From Diprion similis (taxonomy: Eukaryota; Arthropoda; Insecta; Hymenoptera; Diprionidae): a DNA stretch of 64,000 nucleotides. Every line of letters starts with the position of its first letter. Position 1 is the stretch's first letter. Shown one piece after another: positions 13,901 through 24,775 of the stretch. The position numbers and the translations under genes are program-made. The DNA lies in assembly GCF_021155765.1 (NCBI RefSeq), contig NC_060105.1, forward strand, positions 2,418,001 to 2,482,000, written 5' to 3'. The notes under the pieces are model-generated. The model saw nothing but the letters and a program-made list of their open reading frames with translations. It had not been told where the DNA came from and ran no database searches.

Positions 13901-16900
13901 AACTTGAGAGGCTGGAGTTGCAGAATAATAACATATTCAAAATTACTCAGTGAGTGATCATTATTTACACTTACATAAATGCATGTAATATTCATACTTT
14001 TCAATCAATCGCTAGAAAATATACAACTGATGAAAAGCTAGGCCAAGATAAGGAAAATTATCTACTTTCAACCTGTAAGGCAATCGTAATAATGTTATAA
14101 AATAATCAAGTATATTTTCGATTATTGCAGAAATTTGTTTTCGGGACTTGGCGCTTTGGATAATTTGAACTTGGAATCAAACGGAATGCGGATCATTGAA
14201 CGAAAGAGCTTTGGGCCGCTAACGTCGTTGAAAATTGGACGATTATCGAATAATAAACTCACCCTGATTGATGACACGTTTCCAGGCCAATTTTCACCTT
14301 TCGATAGTTGTGTAAACTTAGTTGAACTATACTTGGCCAATAACAGTATTGCGCAGATTTTCTCAGACTGGCAGTACATACTGTCGAAACTTAACAAGAT
14401 AGACCTGAGATATAATCAGCTTTCCGAAATAAAAGTGAGTAGAAAAATATACATGCAATTTACATGTGAATAATTTTTGTTAAAATATTTTCGAGTTTCA
14501 ACTGACGCGAACAGCAAGCCGACCTCACGAAAAATTATCTACGAAATGAAGACTGATCAACATTTTTATCTTTTAGTAAATAGGTTCATTGAGTCGGATA
14601 ATATATCACATAAACTCACTGCAATATGTTCTCAGCAAGTGAAACCATATTTTTGGACTGTAAAACAGCTATTTAATTCAATGGTGTTCATTAATTAAAT
14701 TAATATACTTCAAAGTCGGTAGTAATTTTTCGTGAAGGAAACGTTCGTGTTAAAAAAAAAAAAAATATTTACGATGACTGTATTTTTGGAACAGTTTGTC
14801 GAGCCACGAATGAGCGATCTCAAGCGGTATTGAAAATTATTCATTCGATTATGTATTTCTTATATTTTCAGGCTGATGATTTGCAATTCTTTTCGGATAA
14901 ACTGACACTTGATATCAGACATAACAATATCAAAGTAATCGACTTATCCTTCGCTCCAGCACTCGTTAATTATCAACACACAAAACTCGCCGCCGATAGA
15001 ACTGTAATTGTATTAGTGGATGAAAATCCAATTGTCTGTGACTGCAGCTTGAACAGTTTTCTCGAATATTTGGACGGACAGATGCATCCAGACGTTCAAA
15101 AACTGTTCCACATAAAACCTGACCAGTTGAAGTGCAGTGGCCCGGAATATATGACAGGAACACGTGTCGCAGATTTGAAATACAAATCTTTCGAATGCCA
15201 CACGTTGACGTGCGTGGAGGAGTGCAATTGCCTGTTACGGGAAAATGATAATACTATCATCGTGAATTGCTCCCACAGAGGTCTTCGCGAAGCACCAAGG
15301 GGATTGATGAATCTGACGCGTCGCAACGTCGAACTTGATCTGAGGGGCAACTTTTTGACCGAGATGCCATCGTTTGGTAAATCAGGTTACGGGAACATCA
15401 CGGCGCTTTTGCTTTCGCACAACAACATATCCAGTTTTTCGGCCACTCGCGTACCTCCGACACTTCAGGTGAATTCAGAGCCAAATTAAGAGATCGCTCG
15501 CAATCAATGCACGAAGTCTATTCGAGTAATAATTTCCGGGCACGTATTAATTTCTCAACGTTCTTCTTCTAGGTATTGGAGCTTGACGGAAACGACATGA
15601 AACGAATGAATACGACAGCTCTGGGAATTGTTGTGAATTCGACGCCCCTGAAAAGGTTGACGCTCCACCGAAATCCGTGGATTTGCGAATGCGAGGCGAA
15701 CAGTTTTCGAGAGTTCATCCAGAATAACGGGAGGAGACTACCGGAGATATTGAATACGTCTTGCGGGGATGCAGCCCATAGAGGGAAGACTCTCTCAACG
15801 TTGACGGCTGACGATTTGTGCCCGTCGGCGACCAGAAAAATTATAGCAGGCAGCGTCAGTGTCGCGGTGGTCGGTTTGTTGTTCGGCATTGTTGCAGCGT
15901 TGTGCTTCAAGTACCAATTCCAAATAGAAATATGGTTGTACAGCCATCGATTGTTCGGCAAGCTTTTTCCAGAGGAGACAGTGGACAAGAATAAAAAGTA
16001 CGACGCGTTTATAAGCCACGCTCACCAGGATCAAAAGTTCGTCGACGAAGAGCTGATCCCTAAGCTCGAAAACGGCACCGACGCGTTCAAACTGTGCGTT
16101 CATTACCGTGACTGGAATGTCGGGGAAATTATACCGGAGCAGATTACGAGAAGCGTCGAAGAATCAAGGCGCACGATACTCGTAGTCTCCCCAGATTACG
16201 TAAAAAGCGAGTGGGGGAAACTGGAGTTCCAAGCAGCTCATCGTCAGGCTCTCACCGAGCGCAGGAGCAGAGTCATTATCATCGTTTACGGCGAAATCGG
16301 GCCCACCGACCAGTTGGACGAGGAACTACGGGCCTATTTGAAAATGAACACTTACGTGAAGTGGGGAGATCCTTGGTTCTGGGAGAAGCTGGTCTACGCG
16401 ATGCCTCATTACAGGCGGGGAAGACCTCGTAAAGAAAATGTACAAAGCAGAAGGACGCAGAGAGAAAAAAACATATTGAGAAAGCACCAGCAACTCCTCC
16501 AACTTAATCCGGACAGAAATGTACTCGTTCATCCGCCCGGAGCAACGGATACACCATCTCCGCTTACTACTCCTCCAGCGAACTCGCTAAACACTTTTAT
16601 GTCTAATGGCAGTGCGAAGGGTGAAGTTGTGATAACAGATTGTCTGAAGAAGGAGGCGGCCAATATCAAGGCTTCCAATAATCAGATTGACTTAACACAG
16701 GAAAGACAGAGTTTAGACGGGAAAATAATCGGTGGAAAAGACATGATTCTTTAGAATCTGGTGAATGTAGTAGCATAATCAAAAGCATATACAGTGATCA
16801 ACTGAGTCACGTATAGTCAACTCTCATGGTCCTAAAATTTGTTCAACCATTTCTACGACATGCCTATGTGTATGAAAAACCATAAACAATATTATATTCA

Positions 16901-19900
16901 GATGCAAATAATAATATGGTGGATCACGTTCAACCATATTTACCTACTTGAATATAATGCACGATAATATAATAATATACCTGTATAGCCAGTACTGACG
17001 ACTTAGGGCAGAAAATTTATTTTCTTTGCTCAAGAATGAACGACCTCGCATAACTGCATTAGAACGTAAACTTTCAATCGCCATTGTAAATATTTAATTT
17101 AAGACTGACTGATTGTAACAGCAAGTTGAAAAATAATCATCAAAATATGTTCCACTGATATACGCTAGCAGATATAATATAAGATAATTTTATACTCGTG
17201 ATGAGACGTATCCTAAATATTTCAGCACAGAGCCGTGCAATAAAAAAAAACTGTGATTTGTTTGAAATCGACGATCATTTATGACATCACACAAAGTGAA
17301 AATATTTACGGATTGTTGTACATATTAATTATTGCAAGTATATAGAATTAATTTTAAGTTGATACGGAACTGAAAGATTGGGTGACAGACTAGTTATAAT
17401 TTTTTATTGGGAATAATTTTATACGTAGACCGAAATGTGTACTCGTGAATTCGATAATTATTGAATAAACGAATCTGTTTGACGATAATCAGTATAAACA
17501 AGAATTCGTGAAATCATTTTCGCATGATTGGTGATAACGTACTGCGCTGAAAGTATTACCCGCTTCACTGAATGTGATGAAAAAACCGATTCCGCGTAAA
17601 ACTTGCTTCGCATAGTACGGACCCTATTAATATTTTTGTGTGCAAGTGCGGTTTAAACATTCGACTTTTATCTCGGCGTGATGTTTTGTAGCTTGTGCAT
17701 TCGAGTAATTTTGGACGATTCCAGCAATAATCATACCGATCAAGTTATCATTGAAGTGGAACTGGCGTGGCCGTTCAAAAACATTCAATTTATATTAGCT
17801 AGCCAATAAGCGAGCTGAAAAGAGATATTCTAAACTTTTTCCTAGTTTTTCTTAGAAAAAATAAATTTCGTTTGCCAGGTTTTTTTTTTGTAGAAAGATC
17901 TTCATGTACCCTAGTACTGATAACAGTTATTCAATAATTGATTCACTCACCAAAAGCAGCTTCGGCCCATTGTCAATTCCAACGCTATCATTGCAGATCA
18001 ACGATAATTCCGATGTATAGACTTCTGAAAATTGATAAAAGGTATATAATCTAATGAATTATGATGTTATTTAGATATTCATGGAGCAAATCCGGCTGCT
18101 TTAAAATATTGAACGAACGTTCATTTCACTTACTATTGGAACATTTCGAACCATTCCCATACAGGAGTTTTATCGCCTTATTGTCGTAGTCAAACATAAC
18201 ATTGGTGATAGTACCATAGCCATTTGTACCCTGACAAACTGCCGACCCATTGCAATGATCCTTTCCGCCACAAATGCTTATGCTGTAGTTCTTTCCTGTT
18301 CCGGCCACTATCTGTGGAATCATTGAAATTTTTGAAATATTAGTAGAGTCTTTATTGTTGGAATACAAAGCGTGAGTACTGTTATTTTTCGTAAATTTGG
18401 ATATAAACATCGCTATTTTTCAGTCAAACGTTCAAACATGTGGACTACATCACTTACACGCGGGACTGGCTTTGGATATAGCAGAGATAGATCCACTTTG
18501 TTCACGTGAGTTTCATCTTGGACCACACATGGTGGAACCCAAACTCCAATCAACGTGCCGCATACAATATTGGTTTTCCATATAAAACTGAAGTGACAAT
18601 TTGAGTAATTTTCAAATTCTGGTGATCCCTGTAACGTAATATATTTTACTTATTCATTTATCTAGTTGAAACTAATTATATTTGAGTAAATATATTTTTT
18701 CAGCTGTATGAGAGAAAGCCGAAAAGAATCAATTACTGTTTTAGACTTACGTGATCACCATTGTAGTTGCAAGAAAATTTGAAAGATGAAGATAAATTTT
18801 TCTGAGGATTTTCAGGGCACGGCGAGCCCTGAGTGTAGTTCAAAATAACATTTTGATTGTCAAGGAGAACTGTCTTTTCATCAGGAAAACCTAGACTCTG
18901 TAAAATATGTTCATTGTTCAATTTAATGCTAAAAAATTAGCACAATATATCAGTTCATATCTTGTATGCTTTCCAAATATGTGCTAAATATTTCACTTAA
19001 TGTAACTAATGAATTATGCTTGTTGAATATAGTTCAGACACATTGTTTTTCTGCATTTCCAGTACTCACGGTTTCATTGGTATATTGTCCTTCGGAGGTA
19101 CGTACAGCTTGACAAACAGCGCTACCAGGTGGACAGGCCAATCCTGGAGTGGGAACTATAGGACGGCATATATTTATGTGAAACTCCGTATCCATTCCCT
19201 TGGCCACATAATTTTTCGAAGTTTGTATCAATGGAAGTAAGTTCGTTTGCTTTTCAACACATGTCAGCTGCATTTGAGTATAGGTGAAATGTGAGAAGAA
19301 AGTATTTTATGATACTATCGATAGAAATAAATTGGTCTGCATCTCTTACTAACCTTGTTTTCACATGCCAGGCTAGTGTACCAGTGTATGATCAAAGAAC
19401 ACGTATTTTTTTTTACTATGATTGGTGAACCAGTTGAACCTTCAGCGCCACAAACGAATGCGATAAGAGTATAATGGTTTTGACCGTTTTCGCATATCGC
19501 TCCGTTGGTATAATTAAGATAAGGACCGCCATGTTGCCACATAAGATTACCATTAGCCATACCAACTGATATCGAGTCTTTAGTATTACACACTCCTGTG
19601 TGGCAGTAAACAAAGTGAAAGTAAATTATATGATAAATTAATCTGCAGACGAAATATTGAGTAGCTTGAATTGTTTCATTACAAAATTTTTTATGATTCA
19701 TCATGTGCTAGTTACCTGTTCCTTTTGGACATTTACTGTCACGGAGTGAACCACATATTTGAAGTTTATATTGAGTACCATCGGATGTGTTTGTCGTAAC
19801 ATCACTATTCATCAACACTTCCAAGTTGTAACTGAAGAAAAGTTTAAGGTAAGAGTTTGTTTATATTGAACAACATAACTTAAACAATAAACTAAGGAAA

Positions 19901-21651
19901 TGAAAATTGGCCATACGTGAATTTTGTCCGAGGATTTGTTACTTTGCACTTTGCAGCATTTTGTTTTAAGTACGTTTTGTTGCAGGCAAGAGATGTTTTC
20001 CATACAAATTCATACTTGCAGGATGTATTGTTCTTATACTCTGGCACGGTGTGCTGTAACAAACGAACATTTTTATAGTGGTATTTTAATAATCATATTA
20101 CTACGTATCGCATCACGTTGAAAATAAAATTGAATCCGAACATACCTCAGTAGCTTCAGGATCACAGATGAAAGTTATAATCGTCCAAAGTGAGTCTTCT
20201 GTTTCGTCTTTGCATAAGTGACCGCTTGTGTATACAATTTCCAAATTACCATTGTTAATGGTGAGAGGGTGATTTACTTCACCGTAATTAATGTACCTGT
20301 TAATGTACATAATTAAGGTAATTAACAAGTAGATCTTGCAAAAAAGTTTTCAACTAAATTGGTTAAATCAAAGTATGCTTCACGGACGTTATCTTGGAGT
20401 GCCTTTTACTTACTTGGGATTACTCGAGTCGTTCGAATGTACTTCTAAGCATGCTCCAGCTGTTCCATAACATTCTGATCCAGATTCATGTATAACCGAA
20501 TGACATACATTGATATTCATTGTCAAGTTTCCCTTGCCACCAATGTCAACGACATAATTATTCTTATATGCTGTTAGCGAACTAAGATCGTATAGATTGT
20601 TACGATCATCGACAACTGTGCAATTTGCTTTTACTGCTTCGTTACAAGCCCATTTAGTATTCCATATAAAGTATGTTGTGCACTGATCATCTTTTCCCTG
20701 TAAATTATCTCTGGTTTATAATGACACACCTTTCAGACAGGGAAGACTAATTTTACTATTTGAGTGTGAAGGCAGAACTACTTTTGGAATTAGTTGAGGA
20801 CTTGTAGTGTCGATAGCGGTATAGTCGCATTTCATAACAATCAAAACTGTATAATTTCTGGAATTGCTGCACAGGTCACCCGTGAAATTGAACATTGATG
20901 TATGATTGTTCACCAACAACGGAGGAAATTTTCCTGTAAAAATGTAACCAGTTAAATATTTCTTTAATCGTAGAAGCTTATTGAGGTAACGGATTTAAGC
21001 TGTTTCAAGTTCACTCTAAAGCGTTTTGCCATCTTTCATACCTTGTGGTAATTTTTAAACATTGAGAGTCATAAAATTACCTAAATTTATTTCATTATAC
21101 CAAATTTTATAAAGCAACAGTTTGAGAGCAAAGTTTCTGTGCTTAAAATAGTATTAAATATTTTCAACAACTTCAATCGTGTGACCAGTGTTGTGATCAT
21201 AGTTCCTAAGAATAGACTTACATACGTTTAAAAAGAATTGCTTACCCAGTCCTACTTCTGTTCCCTGCTTGCGCAAACATATACTGTAATCGTGACTTCC
21301 AGCGCAGGTTTGCGACAGAGGCGAACAAAGACGTAGAGTTATATTTTCGCCCTCAGACTGATCGTAGATCGTTATATCCGAGCTCGATAGCTCAGTGAAG
21401 TTAAACTTGTGCAAATGTATTGAATCTTTGACGCCGCAAGTGAAACTTGGTTTCTGTAAATAGAAAATTATAAAAATGTGTCAATTGCGAGGAGTTTTTG
21501 ACAGTTGAAAAATATGAAACATGATGAAATTTAGGTTACAATGAATTATAATAACTGCAGGTAATGATGAATTGCTTACCTGACTGGAAACGAACTGCGT
21601 GAGTATCGTGAAAAGTATTGCAAGGGAAATATATAATTGGCATTCTGGCAT
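5449..21651 (-). CDS. Lerp: Lysosomal enzyme receptor protein (CI-mannose-6-phosphate receptor-like), 15 exons
   Basis: A type I membrane receptor that sorts lysosomal enzymes from Golgi to endosome. Coding exons, in transcript order: 21651-21580, 21453-21246, 20933-20782, 20697-20414, 20296-20146, 20053-19917, 19831-19716, 19595-19354, 19267-19070, 18897-18751, 18628-18458, 18311-18134, 18024-17951, 5887-5731, 5645-5449. All join in frame at GT-AG sites, giving 827 codons. Residues 1-24 are a signal peptide. Five MRH/P-lectin repeats follow, each closing on an F/I-x-W-x-T-x-x-x/A-C motif: residues ~27-162, 163-313, 314-451, 455-592, 593-726. A membrane helix lies at ~765-783, then a 44-residue tail with YSRV (Y-x-x-phi) and DNNII. 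Five repeats and about 830 residues match Drosophila Lerp, which has five repeats and about 890 residues. Intron 13 (5888-17950) contains Toll copy A on the other strand. The repeat split across that intron is completed exactly by exon 14, which argues the distant exons belong here. Confidence 0.92.
6506..6516. promoter_or_regulatory. Kappa-B-like site GGGGAAATCCC
   Basis: GGGGAAATCCC matches the NF-kappaB/Rel consensus GGGRNNYYCC. It is about 3.2 kb upstream of the inferred Toll A promoter and inside Lerp intron 13. Rel proteins act downstream of Toll signalling, so feedback is conceivable. A single site can occur by chance in 64 kb. Confidence 0.35.
9378..9394. repeat. 17-base poly-G run
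   Basis: Uninterrupted G run inside Lerp intron 13, upstream of the Toll A promoter block. Confidence 0.9.
9684..9714 (+). promoter_or_regulatory. Toll A promoter-proximal block shared with Toll B
   Basis: CCAATGAAACGTC followed by GTTTACTGGAAT is matched upstream of Toll B at 22925-22953 (CCAATGAAACGTC, then GTTACTGGAAT), although surrounding bases differ. A TCAGT initiator-like sequence follows at 9763-9767. The CDS exon begins after an acceptor (AG at 12694-12695), so a 5' UTR exon must lie upstream and this is the best candidate region. Inference from paralogue conservation. Confidence 0.45.
9720..12695 (+). other. Probable 5' UTR exon and first intron of Toll A
   Basis: The Toll A start codon at 12742 follows a pyrimidine-rich acceptor ending at 12695, so transcription must begin further upstream. 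No coding frame is supported here. A 30-base poly-A run lies at 10953-10982. From about 12,540 to 12,741 the sequence aligns imperfectly with 24,560-24,775 upstream of Toll B. Confidence 0.45.
12742..16754 (+). CDS. Toll: Toll receptor, copy A (Toll-1 type, 1096 aa)
   Basis: A single-pass receptor of the Toll pathway, which senses Spaetzle-type cytokines and signals through MyD88 in immunity and development. Exons 12742-13949, 14131-14434, 14872-15468 and 15573-16754 join in frame (1096 codons plus stop). Order: signal peptide ~1-27; cysteine-rich N-terminal cap with CQYRGSGCYFQ; a long LRR run (~120-560); LRR C-terminal cysteine cap (VCDCSLNSF); a second N-cap (ECNCLLREN); two LRRs; second C-cap (ICECEANSF); membrane helix ~793-815; TIR domain ~845-982. 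The TIR has box 1 YDAFISHAH, the BB loop RDWNVGEIIP with its proline, and box 3 with FW, all close to Drosophila Toll. Two cysteine clusters place it among multi-cysteine-cluster Tolls. The whole gene is antisense within Lerp intron 13. It is almost identical to copy B in the middle. Confidence 0.95.
17239..17244 (+). terminator. Candidate poly(A) signal of Toll A
   Basis: AATAAA about 485 bp after the stop codon, just after an AGCCGTG sequence that is also found before the AATAAA downstream of Toll B. Conservation between the diverged 3' flanks supports it. Confidence 0.55.
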
Positions 21652-22924
21652 TTTTTCTTCCTTTCTTTCAGTGGAAATTACTTAAACGATGCAACACGCG
21701 CCAGGTATCAACGATAATTACAGTGCTGCAGCTCATTCAAACAGGTTGAGTATCGTAACCCGAAACTGAAAATGATTGGATTAAACAAAATCGGACGCTG
21801 ATCGCGGTGCGAAAATTAATTACTTGTTACCGTCACATTGACCAATTAATCAGACTTTACTGAACGGCGGTTCGAGGTTTTGTTCTCGAGATTGACGGAA
21901 TGAAAATTCTACCGGCGTTATGACCTTCCCTTGAAGATTCGATTCACACACCGTTGACAGAGTAAGGTGTACAGGCATGGCAAATGAATTACTAGCGGAG
22001 GCTAAACCTATTCATCTCTGGTGAGCTAGCATCGCGAATAAAGGGGATTGCCCATCTTGCATGCACTCTTTGATGTCTTTGACTAATGCTTACCAGCAGT
22101 CGATACATGCGCGTGATCTTACCAACCGTCGGTAAGTCGACGTCACATGTTTTTTCATCCCTTTGCGATGTAGGCTACGCTCCTCATTCTTTAGGTACTC
22201 CGTGGCTGCAGGTCTTTTTTTTTTTTTTTCTTTTCTAAACCATTATGGGTTTTATAGACCATGTCCCATAGCATTTCTCTCCAGCCTTGAGCAGGCTCTT
22301 GGGTAAAGGGCGATCACGGCATTAGCTAAAAAGTTTGTTTAGGTCAAAAGAAAGTTTCTGTAAAAAGAAGAGAATTCTACGTTTTTTTTTACATTTATCT
22401 AAAGTTATATATATATGAAGAAACGGGTTATAGCATTTCAATTATTATTTCCTTACCGAAATTCATATTTAACCCAAGGATCACGATCCGTAACATAACA
22501 ACTGTAGCGTGGCATTTTGAATGCACGTTTCAAGAAGCTTCCTAAACTAAGACTAACAATAAGATAGTTGTTGTTTACTCGTTTTTAGATTTTCGTAGCG
22601 TTCTGATTGTATGTATTGTATGACCTAGTAATACCGTCGATAGGGTATTATGGGTATTTCAATTGTACACCCAGATTCAGACAATCTGAATTAACTCTTT
22701 CTTTCTTTGGCAAAATATTCAATAGAAAAATCATAAACTTCGCAAAAATGTTTGCTTTTTTACGAGAAAACATTTATTCTTTCCACTTGTATTGCCACAT
22801 TTTCTGACTAAGTGAAAAATTCTCTTCTGACCAGTGGCTATGATTCAGCGACTCTCCCCACCCCTGCGGATTCTAATTATCATCTCTTTCCCGTCAACCC
22901 GAAACTCGCTGTGGCCTCAATAAT
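21652..22924. other. Divergent upstream region between Lerp and Toll B
   Basis: Lerp starts leftward at 21651 and the block shared by the Toll promoters starts rightward at 22925, so the 1.27 kb between them should hold Lerp's promoter and possibly shared elements. No gene is recognised. A T-rich run at ~22214-22238 is followed by a GC-balanced patch (to ~22330) that I cannot assign. Confidence 0.5.
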
Positions 22925-22953
22925 ACCAATGAAACGTCCCTGTTACTGGAATG
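22925..22953 (+). promoter_or_regulatory. Toll B promoter-proximal block shared with Toll A
   Basis: Counterpart of 9684-9714. About 75 bases further on, a GTAAGTA donor-like sequence (23024-23030) follows TCGTTGAGAAAA, consistent with the end of a short 5' UTR exon. The first coding exon is preceded by an acceptor ending at 24725. Confidence 0.45.
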
Positions 22954-24775
22954 GAACTGGCATATACTTAGGATAGAGAGGAAAGATGTCAGATCAACAG
23001 TTTGCTGCGAGTCGTTGAGAAAAGTAAGTATATAATTCATTTTTCAAGTGTATGTTTTATATTCACTAAATTTCTGTAGGAAACTAGATATTCTTATGGG
23101 GTCAAACTCAACGTGCATCTGATTTTACCGTTAGAAAGCACATTTCCGATTTTAGTCCATATAGTATACATTGAATAGAGTATCTCTTGACAGGATGTTT
23201 TCCAAATTGTTTATTTCACCGTCATATTATTTAGAGCTCATCATTGTACGGAAATCAGTAGTCCAGATATCGTTTAAGATGCGTCTAAAAACGTGAATTC
23301 AGTACACTGGAAAGTCAAATTCAGAGTAAAACACGATTTGAAGAAAAAAAAACTTCATAAATTATTTTATACGAGAATGGTAACGAGTTGAAGTTAGACT
23401 CGGTAAAAAAATATGTTGTAAATACGGTTGCAAACAAATCTTCAACGATAACCCATCGACGACAACTTCTACGACTATTTAATTTTATCAACCGACATTT
23501 GACCCGATGGGTCAAATGTGATCTTCTTACGCAGAAAATCCTTTTTTTACTCATGATAGCGCAGTTGGATTTCCCATTACTTAATTTTGTCATGAGCACA
23601 TTTAGTAGATTTAAAAAAATGTATATAACGGATTTAGGATAATTTTTATGGAATTTGCAAGTATTAAAAATAACGTTTACTGAGAGAAAATTTTGCGTAA
23701 ATCAACTAAATGTGCGGTTACGGGTGGTGAAATGAATATTTGCTTGTGTCGATTCACGATCTGTTGGCTGATCGAAATATTTGTTTTACCCAACAATTGG
23801 AATTTTAACTATTCGAATGAGAAGGAAAACTTTTTGTAAAACCAACAGTACTTGAATTGACACAGATAAATATTCACTTCACTGCCCGCAATCGCACATT
23901 TTGTTATTTGAACATTTTACTCTGAGTGTTTACACCACAATATTGAGTAATTTAAGAAAATAGTTCGGTATTATTTATGACAAAGTGCGGAAAAATTCGG
24001 ATTTTATTATTAAATGGCGCACGGAGAGTAAGGAATTCTCGAACTGACAAAATAGATTTTCTTGGAATTTCATTTACTTCTCGTTCAATTCAACTATTTC
24101 CATTCGGTTAATTTGACGAAATGACTTAGCGGCGTAAATTCTTTGATTCAACGAAGCCCTTCTTGTTAGAATCGAATGAAGCATTGATTCGACTAAACCT
24201 TTTGATATGTGTTTCCTTTCATAGTCGACGTGAGGATTTAACGGCTTGGTTCGATTGTAGGTATATTAAGGGGATGCTTTAATGGATTTCGACGTCGTCC
24301 TATACAATTCCAAACGTCGAAATCCACGTATCTCAAACGCGGAAAAGGGCTCAATAGCCCCATTCTCTACGTCATTCTGAACAAGAACACCCCAACGTAT
24401 TTTCATTTTACACAGAAATAAAGAAATGGCATTAATTCTACGAATTTACTATTGCGATTTCGTATTTCGCGCCAATTTTTCGCGGTATTACTTCAATAGC
24501 ATGAAATTGGTCATCTGCTTTCTATAATCTGAGCAAGACTATGCCAATGGCAATGGCTTCGGATTCATTCTGAAGAAATGCAAAAAGTGCACGCCATATT
24601 AACTCTCATCTCACTCTGCTTTATGAGTATGTACAATGTATTTTGTACTTAATCAATTCATTCTAAACTGGAAAATGTGGATCGCGAGCTGCAGCATTAT
24701 GCATTTATTTTTGTCCTTTCTTTAGGAACACATCAGTAGAGAGATTTTTGACTGGAACTAGAATATGTACAAAAA
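22954..24775 (+). other. Probable 5' UTR exon and first intron of Toll B
   Basis: No coding frame is supported. Two overlapping short frames on opposite strands at 23321-23642 show no recognisable domain. The intron is about 1.2 kb shorter than its Toll A counterpart, so the upstream regions have diverged by indels. Confidence 0.45.

Larger units (their letters stand above)
12540..17770 (+). repeat. Duplicated Toll unit, copy A
   Basis: Direct repeat of 24560-29195 at an offset of exactly 12034 bp across all exons and introns from the start codon to about 16545. By eye the part from ~13200 to ~16545 has about a dozen mismatches and no indel. The upstream flank, first ~450 coding bases and downstream flank are only roughly three-quarters identical, with indels. 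Homology stays visible to about 17770. Confidence 0.9.
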
